Origin: Gammaproteobacteria bacterium
GTDB taxonomy: Bacteria; Pseudomonadota; Gammaproteobacteria; DSM-19610
Reading direction: 5' to 3'
Assembly: GCA_011371465.1 (NCBI GenBank)
Contig: DRQL01000161.1
Span: 1-13,475, forward strand
DNA length: 13,475 bases
Of this stretch, positions 5,961 to 12,650 are shown piece after piece (the stretch's first letter is position 1; every line of letters begins with the position of its first letter). The position numbers and the translations under genes are program-made. The notes under the pieces are model-generated. The model ran no database searches and was not told where the DNA came from. It saw only the letters and a list, made by a program, of their open reading frames with translations.

Positions 5961-7376
5961 TTATAAGGTATCCGACGCGTAATCCGCCAGCCGTGAACGC
6001 TCGCCGCGCGTCAGCATGATGTGGCCGCTGTGCGCCCAGTTCTGGAAGCGGTCGACGACGTAGGTCAGACCGGAACTGGTTTCGGTGATGTAGGGGGTGT
6101 CGATCTGCCCGACATTGCCCAGGCAAATGACCTTGGTGCCCGGCCCGGCCCGGGTGACCAGGGTTTTCATCTGTTTGGGTGTCAGGTTCTGCGCCTCGTC
6201 CAGGATCAGGTACTTGTTCAGGAAGGTGCGGCCGCGCATGAAGTTCATGGAGCGGATCTTGATGCGGTTGCTGAGCAGGTCGTTGGTCGCTGCCCGCCCC
6301 CAGTCACCGCCCACATCGGAGCGCGTCAGTACCTCCAGGTTGTCCATGAGTGCACCCATCCAGGGCGTCATTTTCTCTTCCTCGGTGCCCGGCAGGAAGC
6401 CGATATCTTCACCGACCGGCACCGTGACGCGCGTCATGATGATTTCCCTGTAGCGATTTTCCTCCAGCGTCTGGGTGAGGCCGGCCGCCAGTGCCAGCAG
6501 CGTCTTGCCGGTGCCGGCGGTGCCGACCAGGCTGACGAAATCCACTTCCGGGTCCATCAGCAGGTTGAGGGCGAAATTCTGTTCCCGGTTGCGCGCGCTG
6601 ATACCCCACACGGTGTGCCGGGAACCGCGGTAGTCGATGGCCGTTTCCAGTACGGCGGTCTCCCCGTCGACTTCGCGCACCAGCGCTTCGAAACCCTGCT
6701 CCTCCGGCAGGTAGACGCATTCATTGCAGTTCCAGGAGGCTACCAGCGGCCCGTGCACCCGGTAGTAGTTGCGCCCGTCTTTCTGCCAGGACTCCAGCGT
6801 GTCGCCGTGTTCCTGCCAGAAATCGGCCGGCAGTTCGCTGGTGCCGGAAAACAGCAGGTCGACATCTTCCAGCACCTGGTCGTTGAAGTAGTCTTCCGCA
6901 TGAATGCCGAGCACCGTGGCCTTGATGCGCAGGTTGATGTCCTTGGAGACCAGGGTCACGGTGACATCGGGGTATTCGGTCTGCAGGGCCAGCGCCGTGC
7001 CGAGGATGTTGTTGTCCGATTTATTGCCCGGCAGGGCGTCGGGCAGGGCGATCTTCAGAGTGTGCGTCTGGAAGAACAGGCGGCCCCGCTGTTCGTTGTC
7101 GGCGTCATCAACCAGGCCGCGCGTGTTGAGCGGAATGCCCTGCTCGATGTCGTCGACCCCGGGCGCGCAGATCAGTTCGTCGATAAAACGGCTGACCTGT
7201 CGCACGTTGCGCGCCACTTCCGACATGCCTTTCTTGCCCGCATCCATTTCCTCGAGCACGACCATGGGGAGGTAGACATCGTGTTCCTTGAAATGAAACA
7301 GCGCGGTAGGGTCGTGCATCAGCACGTTGGTATCGAGAATGAAGAGTCGTCGGGCGGAAGGGTCGGGCTGGATCAT
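5961..7376 (-). CDS. PIN-PhoH family ATPase/ribonuclease
   Basis: A 471-residue protein of the PhoH2/YlaK type: an N-terminal PIN nuclease fused to a PhoH P-loop ATPase. PIN domain, about 10-150: FILDTNVLMHDP with the first acidic residue D15, VVLEEMDAGKKG around E42-E43, SDNNIL with D121, and SKDINLR with D146. PhoH domain, about 255-470: Walker A GTAGTGKT (285-292), then TRVTVPVGEDIGFLPG, and Walker B LILDEAQN (390-397). Proteins of this architecture from mycobacteria have been described as RNA helicase/RNases; a role in RNA turnover is the best guess here. It acts in the cytoplasm. It is the last gene of a minus-strand operon, 24 bases after bcp and in the same reading frame downstream of its stop. 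An AGGAG lies 15 bases before the ATG, further than ideal, and no in-frame start lies nearer. A WNCNEC pair (216-220) sits in the linker. Confidence 0.95.
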   Translation of the reverse strand: MIQPDPSARRLFILDTNVLMHDPTALFHFKEHDVYLPMVVLEEMDAGKKGMSEVARNVRQVSRFIDELICAPGVDDIEQGIPLNTRGLVDDADNEQRGRLFFQTHTLKIALPDALPGNKSDNNILGTALALQTEYPDVTVTLVSKDINLRIKATVLGIHAEDYFNDQVLEDVDLLFSGTSELPADFWQEHGDTLESWQKDGRNYYRVHGPLVASWNCNECVYLPEEQGFEALVREVDGETAVLETAIDYRGSRHTVWGISARNREQNFALNLLMDPEVDFVSLVGTAGTGKTLLALAAGLTQTLEENRYREIIMTRVTVPVGEDIGFLPGTEEEKMTPWMGALMDNLEVLTRSDVGGDWGRAATNDLLSNRIKIRSMNFMRGRTFLNKYLILDEAQNLTPKQMKTLVTRAGPGTKVICLGNVGQIDTPYITETSSGLTYVVDRFQNWAHSGHIMLTRGERSRLADYASDTL

Positions 7377-7400
7377 TGGCTGGGCGGTGAACTCCTGTAA

Positions 7401-7868
7401 TTATAGCTCGCGCACGGCTTCGAGCACTTCTTCGACATGACCCTTGACCCGGACCTTGCGCCATTCGCGCCGGAGTTTGCCGTTGGCGTCGATCAGGAAG
7501 GTGCTGCGCTCGATGCCCATCACCTTGCGGCCGTACATGTTCTTCTCCCGGATCACATCGAACAGCCGGCACAGCTTCTCGTCTTCATCGGACAGCAGTT
7601 CAAACGGGAAGTCCTGTTTGGCCCTGAATTTTTCGTGTGATGCCAGGCTGTCGCGCGAAACACCCAGTACCTCGGTGTCAAGGCGTTTGAACTGCCGGTA
7701 GTGGTCGCGGAAATCCTGTCCTTCGGTGGTGCAGCCGGGGGTGTTATCCCTGGGGTAGAAATAGAGTACCAGGTTCTTTCCTTTGAAATCAGACAGTTTG
7801 ATGGTCTTGCCGCCGGTGGTGGCGGCACTGAAAGCGGGTACCTTGCGGTTGAGTTGTACGGTGCTCAC
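7401..7868 (-). CDS. bcp: Thioredoxin-dependent peroxiredoxin, Bcp/PrxQ family
   Basis: A 155-residue cytoplasmic peroxiredoxin that reduces H2O2 and organic hydroperoxides. The active-site loop is YPRDNTPGCTTEG with peroxidatic Cys46 and Thr43; the conserved Arg is in IERSTFLID (R121). In the common form a resolving Cys follows five residues after the first; here that position (51) is Gln. The only other cysteine is Cys100 in DEDEKLCRLF, at the place of E. coli Cys99. The enzyme is therefore either a 1-Cys type or uses a different resolving thiol. The start is GTG at 7868, with AAAGGA eight bases upstream inside the end of gcvR. It follows gcvR by five bases, the same pairing as in E. coli and Pseudomonas. 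Confidence 0.95.
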   Translation of the reverse strand: MSTVQLNRKVPAFSAATTGGKTIKLSDFKGKNLVLYFYPRDNTPGCTTEGQDFRDHYRQFKRLDTEVLGVSRDSLASHEKFRAKQDFPFELLSDEDEKLCRLFDVIREKNMYGRKVMGIERSTFLIDANGKLRREWRKVRVKGHVEEVLEAVREL

Positions 7869-7873
7869 ACGGG

Positions 7874-8404
7874 CTATCCTTTAAGCGGTTCGATCACGGC
7901 GTCGAGGTTCAGCTGGTCGCAGAATTCCAGGAATTCCTCGCGCAACGTGGCGATGTGGGTATCGGCGGGCACATCGAGGGCCATGTGCACGGCAAACATC
8001 TGCGTGCCGGTATGGGCCGCCGCGTAGCTGGTGGTGGACAGGTCCTGGATATTGATATTGCGCCGGGAAAAAAAGTTCGCCAGGTTGTGTACGATGCCGG
8101 GGTGGTCGAGGGCGACCACGTCGACCGCATAGGGCAGCAGTTCACCGCTGCGCGGTTTGGGTTCGGTGCGCCTGATGCTCAGCGACATGCCGAGCTTTTG
8201 CTCGATTTTCCCGGCCTGGTCTTCCAGCCGGGTGAGGTTGTTCCAGTTGCCCGAGACCAGCAGCAACACCGAGAATTCGCCGCCGAGCACCATCATGCGG
8301 CTGTCTGCGATATTGCAGCCGCTCTCCAGGATCCAGCCGGAAAGCTGGTCCACCAGGCCCGGACGGTCTTCGCCCAGCGCGGCGATCACCAACTGTTCAG
8401 TCAT
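7874..8404 (-). CDS. gcvR: Glycine cleavage system repressor-like protein, two ACT domains
   Basis: A 176-residue cytoplasmic protein made of two ACT domains. The first (about 3-80) starts LVIAALGEDRPGLVDQLSGW with the glycine-turn motif, followed by GCNIADSRMMVLGGEFSVLL. The second (about 90-170) has VDVVALDHPGIVHNLANFF and RRNINIQDLSTTS. In E. coli GcvR binds GcvA and, without glycine, turns the GcvA activator into a repressor of gcvTHP. ACT domains bind amino acids at the dimer interface. No gcvA or gcv operon is in the window, so a general amino-acid sensing role cannot be excluded. Assignment rests on the two-domain layout, the length (E. coli protein about 190) and the gcvR-bcp pairing beside dapA. 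Fifteen bases separate it from the galT-like stop; the ribosome site (GTAGG) is modest. Confidence 0.9.
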   Translation of the reverse strand: MTEQLVIAALGEDRPGLVDQLSGWILESGCNIADSRMMVLGGEFSVLLLVSGNWNNLTRLEDQAGKIEQKLGMSLSIRRTEPKPRSGELLPYAVDVVALDHPGIVHNLANFFSRRNINIQDLSTTSYAAAHTGTQMFAVHMALDVPADTHIATLREEFLEFCDQLNLDAVIEPLKG

Positions 8405-8419
8405 AGCGGCAGCCTACCA

Positions 8420-9502
8420 CTAATCCGGTTCCACGGCACGCAGCCGCTCGGCGGCTTCTTCCGGGCTGATGGTGCTGACAAACAGGCCGGAGCCCAGTTC
8501 GAAACCGGTGGGGATACTGGTGCGGGGGCAGATCTCCAGGTGCCAGTGATAGCTGTCGTGGCAGTCGGCAAAAGCGTTGTTGTGCGGAATCGAATGCAGG
8601 AAGAAGTTGTACTGCGCGCCACCGATCACCGCGTCCAGCCGGGCCATGGAGCGCTTCAGGATATGCGCCAGGTCTTCGCGTTCGGCCTCACTGATGTCGG
8701 CAAAATCGCTGCTGTGCTGCAGCGGCAGGATATGGATTTCCCATTCATAGCGGCTGGCGAAGGGTTTGATGGCCACGAAGTGTTTGCCGCGTTCGATGAC
8801 ATACTGACCGACGTTGATCTTGCGCCGCACCGAGCCGGATTCGCGGTCGTAGATGGTGGCTTCGAAGGTCAGTGCCTCGTCGATCAGCGAGCAGAAGATA
8901 CACTGGCGGTTTTTTTCGAAGTACTGGCGGCTGTGGACCACCTCGTTGTAGACATTCTCGGGCACCACCGGCATGGCGATGACCTGGCTGTGGGTGTGTG
9001 GAATGCTGGCGCCGGCCGCAGGGCCGAAATTCTTGAACACCAGTACATACTGGATGCGGTCGTCGGCAGCGTAGAGCGCGCGCACCCGATCGCGGTACAT
9101 GCCGATCAGGCGCACCAGGTGTGCTTCCGACATGTCCTGGATGGCGATACCGTGTTGCGGGTGGTCGATGATGACTTCATGGCGACCATAGCCGTCGATC
9201 GCCTGTTGCAGCCCGAACACCAGGTTGGTGGACTGGCTGTCGTCCCCCAGCACCGGGTAGAGGTTTTCCACCACCCGTACTTCCCAGTGATCTTCGTCCG
9301 GGGAGGCGGCCACGGTGGGCGGGGTCATGTGTTCGTTGCCCGTGCAGAACGGGCAGCGGTCGACGTGTTTGCGGGTATCGCGCGGCGCCGGCGCCTCGTC
9401 CTTGCGAGGGCGCATGCCGCGTGCGGTGGACACCAGCACGGATTCGCTGGGCACGATCGGGTTGATGCGGATTTCACGGATGCTGTCGGGTTGATCGGTC
9501 AT
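8420..9502 (-). CDS. galT: Galactose-1-phosphate uridylyltransferase-like protein (HIT superfamily)
   Basis: A 360-residue enzyme of the GalT branch. GalT moves UMP from UDP-glucose to galactose-1-phosphate through a uridylyl-histidine. The N-terminal half has the zinc pair CPFC (50-53), His114 in IIDHPQH as a further likely zinc ligand, and the active-site triad H169-T-H171-S-Q173 after GPAAGASIP; H171 should be the nucleophile. The classic sequence is HPHGQ, so the Thr is unusual. The C-terminal half repeats the fold, with EIHILP and YHWHLEICPR. A second pair CIFC (201-204) is also present, as in some GalT-like lineages. No galK, galE or galM is nearby, so another nucleotide-sugar or nucleotidyl phosphorylase activity is possible. 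It heads the minus-strand operon galT-gcvR-bcp-phoH. The start at 9502 follows a weak CAGG site. Confidence 0.85.
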   Translation of the reverse strand: MTDQPDSIREIRINPIVPSESVLVSTARGMRPRKDEAPAPRDTRKHVDRCPFCTGNEHMTPPTVAASPDEDHWEVRVVENLYPVLGDDSQSTNLVFGLQQAIDGYGRHEVIIDHPQHGIAIQDMSEAHLVRLIGMYRDRVRALYAADDRIQYVLVFKNFGPAAGASIPHTHSQVIAMPVVPENVYNEVVHSRQYFEKNRQCIFCSLIDEALTFEATIYDRESGSVRRKINVGQYVIERGKHFVAIKPFASRYEWEIHILPLQHSSDFADISEAEREDLAHILKRSMARLDAVIGGAQYNFFLHSIPHNNAFADCHDSYHWHLEICPRTSIPTGFELGSGLFVSTISPEEAAERLRAVEPD

Positions 9503-9691
9503 GACGGGCCTGTATTTCCGTTAAAACAGGAGAGGATTATCGCCATTGGCCGGCCAAAGAACACAAGGGGCTCTTGAAGCAAGCATTAATTGGACTAATC
9601 AGGCGCCTGGAACGCGTATTCCCGGGGGCTGGCTTGTCACCGGCGGGCCGGAAACGTACCATGCGCCTTATTTTTCGTAGCGGAGAGCTCC
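9503..9691. promoter_or_regulatory. Divergent intergenic region between galT-like gene and dapA
   Basis: This 189-base region must hold promoters for both operons. On the minus strand GATAAT (9541-9536) matches the -10 consensus at five of six bases, but no good -35 box stands at 17 bases. A perfect 12-bp palindrome, TTGGCCGGCCAA, lies at 9546-9557, just upstream of that box. A small dyad ATTA (9585-9588) / TAAT (9596-9599) lies nearer the middle. For dapA no convincing sigma-70 promoter is found; its ribosome site is GGAG at 9682-9685. All roles are inferred. Confidence 0.4.
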
Positions 9692-10582
9692 ATGTTTCAC
9701 GGCAGTATGGTAGCGCTGGTCACGCCGATGCGTGAGGACGGTGCCGTGGACCAGGACAGCCTGGAGGCGCTCATCGAGTTCCACGTCGCGGCCGGCACCG
9801 ATGCCATTGTCGCGGTGGGCACCACCGGCGAATCCGCGACCCTCAACGAAAAAGAGCACTGTGAGTTGCTGCGCCGCATTGTCGGGCTGGTGGCCGGACG
9901 GATGCCTGTCATAGCCGGGACCGGCGCCAATTCCACGCAGGAAGCCATCGATCTGACCCGCTGTGGTCTGCAGGCCGGCGCCGACGCCTGCCTGCTGGTC
10001 ACCCCGTACTACAACAAGCCGACCCAGGAGGGGTTGTACCGGCATTACCGGGCGATTGCCGAAGCCGTGCCAATCCCGCAGATTCTCTACAACGTGCCGG
10101 GCCGGACGGTCTGCGACCTGCTGCCGGAAACTGTGCAGCGGCTGGCGTCGGTTTCCAATATTATCGGTATCAAGGAAGCCACCGGGGACCTGGAGCGCGG
10201 CCGGCAGATTCTCGACTGCTGTGGTGACCGGCTGGACCTGTACAGTGGCGATGATGCCACGGCCATGGAGCTGATTCTGCTGGGCGCCAAAGGCGATATT
10301 TCGGTCACGGCCAACGTGGCGCCGAAGGCCATGCACGAGATGTGTGCAGCTGCGCTGGCAGGGGATCGTGCGCGCGCGGAACAGATCGACGCCCCCCTGC
10401 GCGCCCTGCACCGGGACCTGTTTATCGAATCCAGCCCCATCCCGGTGAAATGGGCCCTGCACGAAATGGGACTGATCCCGCCCGGTCTGCGCCTGCCCCT
10501 GACCCCGCTGGACGAGTCGTGCCACGCGCCGGTGCGGGATGCGCTGCGCCAGGCAGGCGTACTGGAAACGGCGAGTGCCTGA
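9692..10582 (+). CDS. dapA: 4-hydroxy-tetrahydrodipicolinate synthase
   Basis: A 296-residue DapA, which condenses pyruvate with aspartate semialdehyde, the first committed step to diaminopimelate and lysine. It is a cytoplasmic TIM barrel, normally a tetramer. All key residues stand at E. coli numbering: T44 and T45 in GTTGES, Y107 in TPYYNKP, Y133 and R138 in LYNVPGRT, and Schiff-base K161 in GIKEATGD. Lysine-feedback residues S48, A49, H56, N80, E84 and Y106 are kept, while the position of E. coli H53 is Glu, so feedback inhibition may remain but differ in strength. The start is supported by GGAG six bases upstream. It leads an operon with bamC, whose start overlaps its end. Confidence 0.98.
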   Translation: MFHGSMVALVTPMREDGAVDQDSLEALIEFHVAAGTDAIVAVGTTGESATLNEKEHCELLRRIVGLVAGRMPVIAGTGANSTQEAIDLTRCGLQAGADACLLVTPYYNKPTQEGLYRHYRAIAEAVPIPQILYNVPGRTVCDLLPETVQRLASVSNIIGIKEATGDLERGRQILDCCGDRLDLYSGDDATAMELILLGAKGDISVTANVAPKAMHEMCAAALAGDRARAEQIDAPLRALHRDLFIESSPIPVKWALHEMGLIPPGLRLPLTPLDESCHAPVRDALRQAGVLETASA

Positions 10583-11747
10583 TTTGAACGTCACTGAATT
10601 ATCGTCCCGGAACCGGGGTCTGGCAGCGCTCCGGCTGCTGGCGTTGCTGGCGTTGCTGGCGGCGCTGCAGCTGATCACGGCCTGCAGTTTTATCGACCGG
10701 GTATTCCCGGATCGCAGCAAGGACTACCAGAAAGCCGAACCGACCCGGCCGCTGGAGGTGCCCCCCGACCTGACCACGACGCCGGTAGCGGATGCGTTGA
10801 TTGTGCCCACCGAATCGACCACGCTGTCCGGCTATACCAGCGCCCGCGAGACCCTGAAAGGGGGCGGTGGTACCAGCCCGGTATTGCCCGACCAGGACTC
10901 CCTGCGCTTTGAGCGGCACGGCGACCGGGCCTGGCTGGTCGTGCAGGGGGACCCTTCCTCGGTGTGGCCCGAAGCACGTGAGTTCTGGCTGGAAAACGGG
11001 TTTTTTATCATGAAGGAGGACCCGACCGTCGGCGTGCTGGAAACCGACTGGGCGGAGAACACCGAGGCCATTCCGGAAGGGCCGATCCGCTCGGTCATCA
11101 GCCGGGTGATCCCCAACGCCTATTCATCAGCTTACCGAGATCGGTACCGCATGCGGCTGGAACGTGGCGAGGAACCGGGTACCACCGAACTGTTTATCAG
11201 TCATCAGGGCCTTCAGGAAGTGGTTACGCAGGAAGGCGACGGGGTAAACATCACCTGGGCCCCGCGTCCCGGCGACCCGGGCCTGGAGTCGGTCATGCTG
11301 AAGCGCATGATGATCTTTCTCGGCGTCCAGCCCGAGCAGGCCGAACAGCTGGTCAAGGAGGAAAACCCCCGGGAGGACCGTGCCGAACTGCTGCAACAGG
11401 GTCCGGAGCAGACTGTACTGGTAATACACGATGAGTATTCCAGGGCCTGGCGCGATGTGGGTATTGTGCTGGACCGGGTCGATTTCGCCGTCGAGGATCG
11501 CGACCGTCTGCAGGGGATCTACTATGTGCGCTATAACGATCCGCTGAAAGGACAGCAGGACAAGGGGCTGCTGTCCAAACTGGCGTTCTGGTCCAGTGAC
11601 GACGACCGCAAGGTCGAGCACTTCCAGATCAAGCTGACGGATGATGGCGAGGATACCCGTGTAGTGGTGCTGAACAGCGAAGGTGAGCACGAGACCTCGG
11701 TAACGGCCGTGCGTATTCTCAAGTTGCTGTACAACGAACTGAAATAG
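10575..11747 (+). CDS. bamC: Outer-membrane assembly lipoprotein BamC
   Basis: BamC (NlpB) is a lipoprotein of the BAM complex, which folds outer-membrane barrels. The N-terminus has a leucine-rich signal (LLALLALLAALQ) ending in the lipobox ITAC. After the Cys comes the unstructured BamD-binding segment, with the family-typical YQKAEPTRPLEVPPDLT. Two helix-grip domains follow, the second starting near TVLVIHDEYSRAWRDVGIVL and including GIYYVRYNDP. The start is uncertain. GTG 10575 (390 residues, Cys37) has GGAAAC five bases upstream and overlaps dapA by eight bases. TTG 10584 would give Cys34, and ATG 10539 would give a long N-terminal extension that I consider unlikely. The dapA-bamC order is conserved in gammaproteobacteria. 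Its stop TAG shares a base with the next gene's GTG. Confidence 0.92.
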   Translation: MPDLNVTELSSRNRGLAALRLLALLALLAALQLITACSFIDRVFPDRSKDYQKAEPTRPLEVPPDLTTTPVADALIVPTESTTLSGYTSARETLKGGGGTSPVLPDQDSLRFERHGDRAWLVVQGDPSSVWPEAREFWLENGFFIMKEDPTVGVLETDWAENTEAIPEGPIRSVISRVIPNAYSSAYRDRYRMRLERGEEPGTTELFISHQGLQEVVTQEGDGVNITWAPRPGDPGLESVMLKRMMIFLGVQPEQAEQLVKEENPREDRAELLQQGPEQTVLVIHDEYSRAWRDVGIVLDRVDFAVEDRDRLQGIYYVRYNDPLKGQQDKGLLSKLAFWSSDDDRKVEHFQIKLTDDGEDTRVVVLNSEGEHETSVTAVRILKLLYNELK

Positions 11748-12514
11748 TGCGTTTCGCGTCCCTGGGCAGCGGCAGCAAGGGTAACGCCACGCTGGTGGAA
11801 GCCGGAGATACCCGCGTACTGGTCGATTGCGGCTTCTCCTGCATCGAGACCGAAAGACGCCTGGCCAGGCTGGCGCTGGAACCGGGTGACCTGAGCGCCA
11901 TCCTGGTGACCCACGAACACAGTGATCATATTTCCGGCGTGGCCAGGCTGTCGCGCCGTTACCACCTGCCGGTGTGGATGACCGCAGGCACCGAGGCCGT
12001 GCACAAGGGCGGCGAGGTCCACACCTGGCACTGTTTTACCGGTCACCGGGGTTTTGCTATCGGTGATTTGCAGGTTGAGCCTTTCCCGGTGCCGCACGAC
12101 GCGCGCGAACCCTGTCAGTTTGTCTTTTCAGACGGCCGCAGTCGCCTGGGTCTGCTTACCGATGTCGGCAGCATCACCGCGCACATTGTCCAGGCGCTGC
12201 TGGGCCTGGACGCCATTATCCTGGAGTGCAACCACGACCCCGATATGCTGGCCAACGGACCTTATCCGCCGTCGCTCAGGCAGCGCGTGGGCGGCCCGTT
12301 CGGGCACCTCAGTAACCAGCAGGCGGCTGACCTGCTGGCCCGCATCGACACCGACCGCCTGCAACACCTGGTCGTTGCCCACCTGAGTGAGAAAAACAAT
12401 CGCCCGGAACTGGCGTGCACCCTACTGTCGGACGTGCTGGGTTGTGAGGCCGGGGAGATCCTGGTTGCCAACCAACCGGATGGCATGTCCTGGCTGCGTC
12501 TCGACCAGGCCTGA
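11747..12514 (+). CDS. MBL-fold metallohydrolase, YycJ/WalJ-like
   Basis: A 255-residue cytoplasmic metallo-beta-lactamase-fold protein. It opens with FASLGSGSKGNATLVEAG, the hallmark of the YycJ/WalJ (VicX) group. Metal ligands are T55-H56-E57-H58-S59-D60-H61, H117 in VPHDA, D139 in LLTDVG and H212 in VVAHLSEKNN. Additional group motifs are LECNHD (159-164) and GHLSNQQAADLL (186-197). A Bacillus homologue has been studied as a 5'-3' DNA exonuclease with a role in mismatch repair; in gammaproteobacteria its role is less clear. Translation starts at GTG, whose first base is the last base of the bamC stop, so it is probably coupled. P. aeruginosa has an equivalent gene in the same place, between bamC and purC (from memory). 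Confidence 0.93.
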   Translation: MRFASLGSGSKGNATLVEAGDTRVLVDCGFSCIETERRLARLALEPGDLSAILVTHEHSDHISGVARLSRRYHLPVWMTAGTEAVHKGGEVHTWHCFTGHRGFAIGDLQVEPFPVPHDAREPCQFVFSDGRSRLGLLTDVGSITAHIVQALLGLDAIILECNHDPDMLANGPYPPSLRQRVGGPFGHLSNQQAADLLARIDTDRLQHLVVAHLSEKNNRPELACTLLSDVLGCEAGEILVANQPDGMSWLRLDQA

Positions 12515-12650
12515 TTCCTGGTTCTGCCGTGGCCCGCTGTATTCCGCGCTGCCCGCTGCTGCGAGCCCGTACCTGTTCCCGGGCCTGATTGGCTGTACCC
12601 GCTGTAAACCATCCAGTATCATCGCGGGCTTTCTTTGACAGAGAAAGTCC
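12515..12650. other. Spacer between the MBL gene and purL, with an RBS hairpin
   Basis: No gene is seen in these 136 bases. CTTTCT (12629-12634) can pair with AGAAAG (12642-12647) around a seven-base loop, and the right arm is the purine-rich stretch before the purL ATG, so the hairpin could mask its ribosome site. A nine-base direct repeat CCCGCTGTA occurs at 12533-12541 and 12598-12606. There is no T-run terminator, so read-through from dapA-bamC is possible. No PurR-type operator is recognised. Confidence 0.4.

Noticed and set aside
4788..5966. Open frame of 392 codons on the same strand as the PerM-family gene, shifted
   Set aside because: Its translation is Gly/Pro/Arg/Ala-rich with no membrane pattern, while the chosen frame gives a textbook AI-2E family protein.
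6021..7400. Open frame of 459 codons on the + strand opposite the PIN-PhoH gene
   Set aside because: The minus strand encodes a full-length PIN-PhoH protein with all motifs; the opposite frame has no domain and a shadow-like composition.
7955..9577. Long open frame (540 codons) on the + strand opposite the galT-like and gcvR genes
   Set aside because: It is antisense to two clear genes, is rich in Ala/Gly/His/Val/Asp as GC-rich shadows are, and shows no recognisable domain.
9668..10720. Open frame of 350 codons on the minus strand across dapA
   Set aside because: dapA on the + strand has every catalytic residue in place; the antisense frame has no recognisable features.
12565..12584. GCCCG/CGGGC stem after the MBL gene as a terminator
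   Set aside because: The stem is only five pairs with a ten-base loop, and there is no T-run after it.
12635..12640. Perfect TTGACA just before purL
   Set aside because: A promoter using it would start inside the purL coding region; the hexamer is the loop of the short hairpin instead.
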